A DNA stretch of 64,000 nucleotides from Alterirhizorhabdus solaris. GTDB lineage: Bacteria; Pseudomonadota; Alphaproteobacteria; Sphingomonadales; Sphingomonadaceae. Below are positions 58,635 to 64,000 of this stretch, one piece after another (the first letter of the stretch is position 1; each line of letters begins with the position of its first letter). The stretch spans positions 1 through 64,000 of the forward strand of contig NZ_VNIM01000008.1 of assembly GCF_007785815.1 (NCBI RefSeq), given 5' to 3'. The notes under the pieces were generated by a model. That model was not told where the DNA came from. It saw only the letters and a program-made list of their open reading frames with translations, and ran no database searches. Made by a program: the position numbers and the translations under genes.

Positions 58635-59698
58635 CGGCTGTCGAGATAGGCCGCCGTGGCGCTTCCCGGCTCGCGCGGGGTATATTGCGCCGGCATCTCG
58701 CGGATCATGCCCATCCGTACCGCCAGGCATTCCATCTTGAAGCCGGCATAGGCCTCGTACCAGTCGATGTCCGCGGTCGACTTGCCGCAAACCTCACCCC
58801 ACAGTGCGATCGTCTCGTCGCGCGTCCCCATGCCGTCGAGCGGCGCGATGCCCTGCGCGGTGGTCTGCCCGTGATCCGAGCGGAGCCACCAGCCCAGATC
58901 GTGTAGCGCGCCACCGAGCGACGGCTGCTCCCAGTCCATTACCGCCGCCACGCGGTAATCCGGGCCGATCATCATGTTGCCGAGCCGGCTGTCACCCCAG
59001 ACGATCCCGTCCGGGCGATTGGCCGGGCCGACGGCGAGCATGCGTTCGTGCGTATCGCGTAGCAGCGTGAGCTTTCCCTGCGGATCCACCCAGTCGATGA
59101 AGCGCCGCCAGCGGTTGACCTCCTGATCGAAGCCGTCGCCGCCGGGAAGGGCGAGAAAGCCCGCCTGCGATGTCGGGACGCGCTGGATCGAGGCGAGCTG
59201 GCTCACCGCATCGTGCCACATCCGCCGTCGCTCTTCGGGCGAGGCGTCGAGCAGCCAGCCGTGCTTCGAATAGGGCGGGTAACTGACCGCGACGCGGCCC
59301 GCCACCTTCTCCAACACGAAGAACGGCGCGCCGAGCAGGCCGTCGTCCTCCTCGAACCAGAGCGGGCGGGCGACGCGCACCTTCCCGCTCTCGTGCATCA
59401 ACTGCATCAGCTGGTACTGCGGCACGAACATGTCGTCGCAATACACGGTATCGCGCAGCGGCTTGATCCGCACGACCATGCCCTGCGATCGCGCCTCGCC
59501 CGCTTCCTGCCAGGCCGCATCGAACAGGATCGTCTCGTGCGACATGCCCGCGCCGAGCGGATAGCTCAGGTTGGTCACGACGATATCGCGGGCGCCCGGC
59601 ATCCGGTCGCGCAACCACGCGACCAGACTGGCGGAAAGCGTATCGAGATCCCGGACCGACGGCGCGACGATGCCCGGCGTCGCTTCCGTCCCGCTCAT
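58631..59698 (-). CDS. APH-family phosphotransferase (kinase)
   Basis: 355 residues with the aminoglycoside phosphotransferase/choline kinase fold. The catalytic loop is WGDSRLGNMMIG, with Trp for the usual His, and the metal-binding motif is AVMDWEQPSLGG. The N-lobe nucleotide region is VTNLSYPLGAGMSHETILF. Relatives act with acyl-CoA dehydrogenases: LvaA in levulinate catabolism and the kinase domain of ACAD11 phosphorylate 4-hydroxyacyl-CoA. With the acyl-CoA dehydrogenases here, phosphorylation of a hydroxyacyl-CoA is plausible. Antibiotic resistance is unlikely. Its ATG overlaps the cupin stop. Confidence 0.78.
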   Translation of the reverse strand: MSGTEATPGIVAPSVRDLDTLSASLVAWLRDRMPGARDIVVTNLSYPLGAGMSHETILFDAAWQEAGEARSQGMVVRIKPLRDTVYCDDMFVPQYQLMQLMHESGKVRVARPLWFEEDDGLLGAPFFVLEKVAGRVAVSYPPYSKHGWLLDASPEERRRMWHDAVSQLASIQRVPTSQAGFLALPGGDGFDQEVNRWRRFIDWVDPQGKLTLLRDTHERMLAVGPANRPDGIVWGDSRLGNMMIGPDYRVAAVMDWEQPSLGGALHDLGWWLRSDHGQTTAQGIAPLDGMGTRDETIALWGEVCGKSTADIDWYEAYAGFKMECLAVRMGMIREMPAQYTPREPGSATAAYLDSR

Positions 59699-60129
59699 TC
59701 CGCGGGCTTGCCTTCGGCGGCGTTGGCGGGGTCGCCCGCCTTGATGAGCGCGCGCTGCATGGCATCCATCACCATGCCCAGCGCATGCGCCGGGTTGAGC
59801 TCGAGAACACGGCTGGGCTCTTCGTAGATCAGGACATGGCCCGAGGGGATGAAATAGGCCTCGCCGGCCTCGATCACTTCATCCGGCCAGTCGGAGCCGG
59901 GATAGCGCGCGCGCATCCGCCCCTCGAAGATGTAGCCGTAGTGCGGGCACGGGCAGACGCCGCCGGGCAGACCGCCGAACTTATAGGATTCGCTGCAATC
60001 GAGCGGCTCGCTCACCGTGGTGTAGCCGACCTCCATGTCGCCCCACTGGACGGTACGGAAGCCCTCGTGGCCGATCGCGGGCCAGCGGGCGCTGCCGTTC
60101 GGAAAGTCCTCGGGTTTGCAATGCGGCAT
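59695..60129 (-). CDS. cupin-like protein
   Basis: 144 residues with a single beta-barrel pattern: GVCPCPHYGYIFEGRMRARYPG as the first cupin motif (His and Glu candidates) and AGEAYFIPSGHVLIYEEPSRVLEL as the second. It may bind a metal or ligand and act as an isomerase, dioxygenase or sensor. GAGAG lies before the ATG. It is first in a two-gene leftward unit with the APH-type kinase (ATGA overlap), downstream of a region with both recurrent DNA motifs. Function unknown. Confidence 0.68.
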   Translation of the reverse strand: MPHCKPEDFPNGSARWPAIGHEGFRTVQWGDMEVGYTTVSEPLDCSESYKFGGLPGGVCPCPHYGYIFEGRMRARYPGSDWPDEVIEAGEAYFIPSGHVLIYEEPSRVLELNPAHALGMVMDAMQRALIKAGDPANAAEGKPAE

Positions 60130-60209
60130 CGATCTCTCTCCTGTTTCCGGTCGATGTTGGTTTCGACCCTGCTGGTTTCAGGGCAATCTAGGCCCGGCGA
60201 CAGGGTGGT

Positions 60210-60222
60210 CCAATATCATTGG
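60210..60222. promoter_or_regulatory. palindromic CCAATATCATTGG
   Basis: Near-perfect dyad (CCAAT-ATC-ATTGG). Its first nine bases are identical to the LysR-gene motif at 50284. It lies in the cupin/MFS divergent region. Confidence 0.5.
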
Positions 60223-60240
60223 CACCACCGCTGATAGCAA

Positions 60241-60262
60241 AATGATATGGCATGATGGCATT
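60241..60262. promoter_or_regulatory. operator-like dyad AATG-N13-GCATT
   Basis: Exact copy of the recurrent motif, 78 bases before the MFS start and about 110 before the cupin start. Confidence 0.6.
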
Positions 60263-60340
60263 GCATCGTCTGACCGTTTGACGACGCCCCGCCTCACCCG
60301 CTAGCACCATGCTACCGGGCCGAGGAAAGAAGTCCAGATC

Positions 60341-61936
60341 ATGCAGACATCGACGGGAGAGTCCCCCAACGCGGCCGAACGCGGGCACGCCCCCGCGCCG
60401 GAGGGCGTGGAACGCGCGTCACCCTATGCCTATTATGCGCTGGCGATACTGGTTCTGGCCAATTTCCTGAACTACGTCGATCGTCATATCGTCTCGATCG
60501 TCGGCCAGAAGCTCAAGGTCGATCTTGCGTTGACCGATGCGCAACTGGGCTTCCTGATCGGCACAGCCTTTGCCGTCTTCTACGGCGTCGTCGGTATCGC
60601 GATGGGCCGCATCGCCGACGCGCTCAGCCGCACGCGGCTGATGGCGCTGGGGCTGGCGCTCTGGTCGGGGATGACGGCGGTCGCGGGGCTGGCCACCAGC
60701 TTCGCCTGGCTCGCCGTCGCCCGGCTGGGCGTGGGCATCGGCGAGGCGGCTGCCAATCCCTGCTCGCACTCGCTGCTGTCCGATTACTTCCCGGCGCGCA
60801 ACCGCTCGGCGGTGCTGGCGGTGTACCTGCTGGGCACGCATCTGGGTGCCGCCGCCTCGCTGATCGGCGGCGGGCTGATGCTGTCGCACTGGGACACGAT
60901 CTGCCTGTCCTTCCCGGACGGCGCGTGCGGCATCGCCAACTGGCGGGCGGCCTTCTTCGTCACGGGGGCGCCGGGCGTGCTGCTCGCGCTGCTCGTGTTC
61001 TTCATGCGCGAACCGCGCCGGGCGACGGCTGTGCGCAAGACGGGCACGCTGCGCCTCGTCATCCTGGAGCTGTCGGCGGCGATCCCGCCGCTCACGCTCG
61101 TAAATCTCTACCGGATCGGCGGCATGCCGGCCGTGACGCGCAACCTGATCTTCGCGCTCATCGTGATCGTGATCGCCACGGGCCTGTCGCTGACGGTGGG
61201 GGACTGGCCGCAGTGGGCGGCGGTGGCGCTGGGCGTCTATTCGGTGTCGACGTGGGCGGGCGTACTGCGCCGGCGCGATACGCCGCTCCACCGGCTCACC
61301 TTCGGCTGCCCCACCTTCGGCTACGTCGCCGCCGGCGGAGCGCTGTCCACCGTGGTGCTGGGCGCCGCGCAGGCGTGGAGCGCGCCCTATGTGATGCGCA
61401 CGCTGAACGCGACCCCGGCCGAGGCGGGCGTCGCGCTGGGTCTGGCGGGGGCGACCGCCGCCGGTATCAGCGTGGTGGCCGGCGGGATCATCACCGATTT
61501 CTGGAAGCGGCGCGATCCGCGCGCGCCGGTATGGATCGCGCTCATCGCGCTCGTCGTGCCGGTGCCGGCCTTCGTGATGATGCTGCGCGCCGAGACGCTG
61601 GCGGGCTATGTCGCGGCCTATTCGGTGTTCATGCTCATCAGCATGCTGTGGGCGGGCGGTTTTGCCGCGCTGGTGCAGGATCTGGTGTTGCAGCGGATGC
61701 GCGGTACGGCGGCCAGCGCCTTCTCGCTCATCATGATCCTCGTCGGCTCGGGGATCGGGCCATACTGGGTCGGCAAGATCAGCGGCCTCACCGGCTCGCT
61801 CGCCACCGGCATGCTCAGCGTGCTCACGCTCGTGCCGGTCGCCGCAGTGCTGCTGGTGATGGGCGCGCGCCGCCTGCCGGCCGAGACACGCGAACGCCGC
61901 CTCGCGCTGGCGCGAGCGGCGGGGGAACCGGTCTGA
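60341..61936 (+). CDS. MFS transporter, spinster/hexuronate-like type
   Basis: 531 residues, long for the family. The beginning YAYYALAILVLANFLNYVDRHIVSIVGQKLKVDL and the loop GRIADALSRTRLM match the sphingomonad spinster-like MFS group common in aromatic and terpenoid loci. An inserted segment near residue 190 (SFPDGACGIANW) and an extra hydrophobic pair in the middle explain the length. It probably imports the substrate or a metabolite. Divergent from the cupin-kinase pair with both recurrent motifs in between, and convergent with the CoA-transferase. Confidence 0.82.
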   Translation: MQTSTGESPNAAERGHAPAPEGVERASPYAYYALAILVLANFLNYVDRHIVSIVGQKLKVDLALTDAQLGFLIGTAFAVFYGVVGIAMGRIADALSRTRLMALGLALWSGMTAVAGLATSFAWLAVARLGVGIGEAAANPCSHSLLSDYFPARNRSAVLAVYLLGTHLGAAASLIGGGLMLSHWDTICLSFPDGACGIANWRAAFFVTGAPGVLLALLVFFMREPRRATAVRKTGTLRLVILELSAAIPPLTLVNLYRIGGMPAVTRNLIFALIVIVIATGLSLTVGDWPQWAAVALGVYSVSTWAGVLRRRDTPLHRLTFGCPTFGYVAAGGALSTVVLGAAQAWSAPYVMRTLNATPAEAGVALGLAGATAAGISVVAGGIITDFWKRRDPRAPVWIALIALVVPVPAFVMMLRAETLAGYVAAYSVFMLISMLWAGGFAALVQDLVLQRMRGTAASAFSLIMILVGSGIGPYWVGKISGLTGSLATGMLSVLTLVPVAAVLLVMGARRLPAETRERRLALARAAGEPV

Positions 61937-61939
61937 CGA

Positions 61940-61970
61940 AAGCGGCCGCCCCGGATCGGGGCGGCCGCTT
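61940..61970. terminator. bidirectional stem-loop
   Basis: Perfect 13-base arms (61940-61952 and 61958-61970) with a 5-base loop between the convergent MFS and CoA-transferase genes. A short CTTTT follows at 61981. Confidence 0.6.
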
Positions 61971-61983
61971 CGCCTGCCGTCTT

Positions 61984-63192
61984 TTACTGGACCAGGCGGC
62001 GGGCCTTGAGATCGGCCAGCGCGTCGGCCGAATAGCCGACCTCGGTCAACAGCGCGTCGGTATGCGCGCCCATGCCGGGCGACCGCTCCAGCCGCACCGG
62101 GCTGGCCTGCCCGTCGAACGCCGACGGGCCGGACACGACCCGCACCGAGGATTCACCGATCGGCAGGTCGAACATCATGCCATTGGCATGCACCTGCGGA
62201 TCGTTGGTCACGTCCTCGATCGTGCGGACCAGCTCCCACGGCGCATCCCAGGCGTCGAACTCCGGCTGCCAGTCGGCCCAGTCGCGCGCGGCGATCTTGC
62301 CGCCGATCTGCGCGGACAGCGAGGCGGCGTTCTGCATCCGCGCCTTGTTGTCGGCGAAAAGCGGATCGTCGATCAGTTCGTCCAGCCCCAGCAGCCGGCA
62401 CAGCGAGGGCCAGTGCGGGCGCGGATCGAGCAGCATCAGCTGGATCAGCCGGCCATCGCGCGTGGGGTAGAGTTCCATCAGCGGCATCCGGCTCGGGCCG
62501 TCATGGTGCACCTTGTAGCCCGGCACCTGCGAATAGGTGAGATCGGACGACAGCATCCACACCGCTGTGGACAGCAGCGAGGTTTCCACTACCGGCGCCT
62601 CGCCGGTCATCGCCCGCTTGAACAGCGCGCCGGCGATGCCGAACGCGAGCGCCACCGAGCCGGAGTGATCGCCGAAGGCGGCGCGCGGCGGCGTCGGCTT
62701 GTTGCCCGGCAGGGTGAAGGCATAGGACATGCCGCCACGCGCCCAGAAGGCGGACGCATCGAAGCCGGCCTTGTCCGCCTCGGCGCCCTTGAAGCCATAG
62801 CCGTTGCCGCGCGCATAGATGAGCCGCGGGTTGCGCGCCTTCAGGTCCTCGATGTCCAGCTTCAGCGAGCGCAGCGCCTTGGGGCGCAGGCTGGTGAGGA
62901 ACACGTCGGCCGTCTCCACCAGCTTCAGGAACGCCTCGCGCCCCTCGGCCGATTTCAGATCGAGCGCGATGCTCTTCTTACCGCGATTATTCTGTTCCAT
63001 CGCCAGATTGGTCGCGCCCACCTCGCGGCCGTCGCCCACGATCAGCGTGCGATAGGGGTCGCCGGTGCCGGTGGACTCGATCTTGATGACCTCGGCGCCC
63101 TGATCGGCCAGCAGCACGCCCGCGCCCGGCACGAACACATATTGTGCCAGCTCCAGCACCCGAACCCCGGAGAAAATACCCTTGTCGCTCAT
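61984..63192 (-). CDS. family III CoA-transferase (CaiB/BaiF type)
   Basis: 402 residues. Early motifs VLELAQYVFVPGAGVLLADQGAEVIKIES and NRGKKSIALDLKS are typical of the family. The predicted catalytic Asp is residue 175 in AFGDHSGSVALAFG. Such enzymes move CoA from one acyl-CoA to another acid without ATP, for example in carnitine and bile-acid metabolism; some members are racemases. It offers a second route to activate the substrate beside the CoA ligase at 46897. The operator-like dyad lies about 120 bases upstream. Monocistronic. Confidence 0.9.
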   Translation of the reverse strand: MSDKGIFSGVRVLELAQYVFVPGAGVLLADQGAEVIKIESTGTGDPYRTLIVGDGREVGATNLAMEQNNRGKKSIALDLKSAEGREAFLKLVETADVFLTSLRPKALRSLKLDIEDLKARNPRLIYARGNGYGFKGAEADKAGFDASAFWARGGMSYAFTLPGNKPTPPRAAFGDHSGSVALAFGIAGALFKRAMTGEAPVVETSLLSTAVWMLSSDLTYSQVPGYKVHHDGPSRMPLMELYPTRDGRLIQLMLLDPRPHWPSLCRLLGLDELIDDPLFADNKARMQNAASLSAQIGGKIAARDWADWQPEFDAWDAPWELVRTIEDVTNDPQVHANGMMFDLPIGESSVRVVSGPSAFDGQASPVRLERSPGMGAHTDALLTEVGYSADALADLKARRLVQ

Positions 63193-63310
63193 CTACGATC
63201 CTCCCGCCCCGTCATCGCGGGGTTGCCCTGAACATGGTTTCGCCAGCCTGACCGATGGCCCGGGTGCCGGTGCCGCCCGTGCCACGCATCGGCCGACGGC
63301 CCGCCGGCGC

Positions 63311-63332
63311 AATGCCGCACGGATGAGGCATT
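63311..63332. promoter_or_regulatory. operator-like dyad AATG-N13-GCATT
   Basis: Exact copy of the recurrent motif in the gap upstream of the leftward CoA-transferase gene. Confidence 0.6.
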
Positions 63333-63402
63333 CCGATGCCGTTGTTGCCGCCGAAACGCCCGACGTGCAAGCGAAGATGGCACGGCACCGCGGCCGTGCG
63401 TG

Positions 63403-64000
63403 CTATCCACGGTCCGATGTCGCCCGGCCGGCGGCAGCCTGCGCGGCGGTGGGGGCGGGAATGTGGAGGCCCAGAAAACGCTCGCGTTCCTCGGGCGTCG
63501 CCGCCGCCATGTCGGCCGCGTCCTGCCGCCCCATCGCGGCCAGCACCGCCTCCGACCGTATCACCGCCGGGCGGGCGGCGACGGTATCCATCCACGCGAC
63601 GAGGTGGGGGCAATCGGCATCCCGCATCCCGTGGCGGTGGAAATAGCGCGCCCACGGAAAGGTCGCCATGTCGGCGATCGAATAATCCGCACCGCCGAGG
63701 AAGGCGGCCTCGGCCAGCCGCGTGTCGAGCGCGCGATAGACCTGCGCGGCCATGCGGCGGAAGCGGCCGGCGGCATAGGCGTTGTCGTCGGCGATGCGGC
63801 GGAAATGGCTGTTGTTGCCCAGCGCCGGGCCGACGTTGGCCACCTGAAGGAACAGCCATTTCAGCACCGCATAACGCGCCGGGCCGGCGACGGGCAGGTA
63901 ATCGCGGCCATGACATTCCGCCAGATACGTCAGGATCGCGCCCGATTCGAAGATCGGCTCGCCCCCCGCCGGGCCGTCGGGATCGACCAGCACCGGCACC
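63403..64000 (-). CDS. glutathione S-transferase, partial at window edge
   Basis: About 199 residues are visible; the gene runs off the right end, so its N-terminus is missing. VPVLVDPDGP ... ESGAILTYLAE is the end of the thioredoxin-like glutathione-binding domain (VPVL cis-Pro and ESGAI). The helical C-domain has LGGADYSIADMATFPWARYF. The shape resembles YfcG/YghU-like disulfide-bond reductases or GSTs. It may conjugate or reduce intermediates, or protect against quinones. Leftward, ending 210 bases before the CoA-transferase start. Confidence 0.85.
   Translation of the reverse strand, partial: VPVLVDPDGPAGGEPIFESGAILTYLAECHGRDYLPVAGPARYAVLKWLFLQVANVGPALGNNSHFRRIADDNAYAAGRFRRMAAQVYRALDTRLAEAAFLGGADYSIADMATFPWARYFHRHGMRDADCPHLVAWMDTVAARPAVIRSEAVLAAMGRQDAADMAAATPEERERFLGLHIPAPTAAQAAAGRATSDRG

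Noticed and set aside
58631-59698. APH-type kinase as an aminoglycoside resistance gene.
   Set aside because: The WGDSRLGNM catalytic loop and the catabolic context fit the acyl-CoA-linked subgroup, not resistance enzymes.
1-64000. CRISPR arrays, tRNA/rRNA genes, insertion sequences, prophage or integrase genes.
   Set aside because: No spaced direct repeats, cloverleaf-like segments, transposase or integrase motifs were seen on either strand.

Overview
The window is very GC-rich DNA with dense genes, ATGA-type start/stop overlaps and the gene content of an alphaproteobacterium. Non-phosphorylative pentose enzymes, Tat-exported glycosidases and many CoA-, Rieske- and SDR-type catabolic genes point to a Sphingomonas-like member of the Sphingomonadaceae. 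This assignment is inferred from gene content and protein style, not from a marker gene. No rRNA, tRNA, CRISPR array, IS element or replication origin was recognised.

Positions 1-2.6 kb hold a MarR regulator, a small secreted protein and a membrane-anchored phospholipase D-family enzyme. Positions 2.6-15.5 kb form a plant-polysaccharide locus, all on the minus strand. Exported GH3, GH2 and GH51 glycosidases and an esterase would release sugars, a FucP-like MFS permease would import them, and a Gfo/Idh-type sugar dehydrogenase, an AraD1/FAH-family enzyme and a 2-oxoglutarate-semialdehyde dehydrogenase-like ALDH would oxidise them. Positions 15.6-19 kb carry a TIM-barrel isomerase-like gene, a canonical crotonase, a small secreted protein, a Tat-type MsrB and two small proteins.

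From 19.2 kb to the right end the window is a large catabolic region. It holds four MFS carriers, two Rieske oxygenases, one fused and one split pair of acyl-CoA dehydrogenases, and three SDRs. It also has two pairs of thiolase-like protein plus DUF35 (zinc ribbon/OB-fold) partner, a CoA ligase, a family III CoA-transferase, MaoC and crotonase proteins, four NTF2-like proteins, an amidohydrolase, an ALDH and an APH-type kinase. The content fits CoA-linked breakdown of an alicyclic or aromatic acid of terpenoid or steroid type. The substrate cannot be read from the sequence.

Two features stand out. First, one operator-like dyad, AATG-N13-GCATT, occurs exactly at six intergenic positions (29.5, 32.6, 41.3, 42.8, 60.2 and 63.3 kb) and once with one mismatch (19.2 kb). 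This suggests that scattered units from 19 to 63 kb form one regulon. A second motif (CCAATATCA/TGATATCA) marks promoters at 50.3, 52.7, 53.2 and 60.2 kb near a LysR gene. Second, several catalytic-family proteins lack their usual catalytic residues: both thiolases lack the nucleophilic Cys position, one crotonase lacks both Glu, and the hydrolase half of a hydrolase-flavin reductase fusion lacks the Ser. The region therefore probably contains reactions that family names would mislabel.
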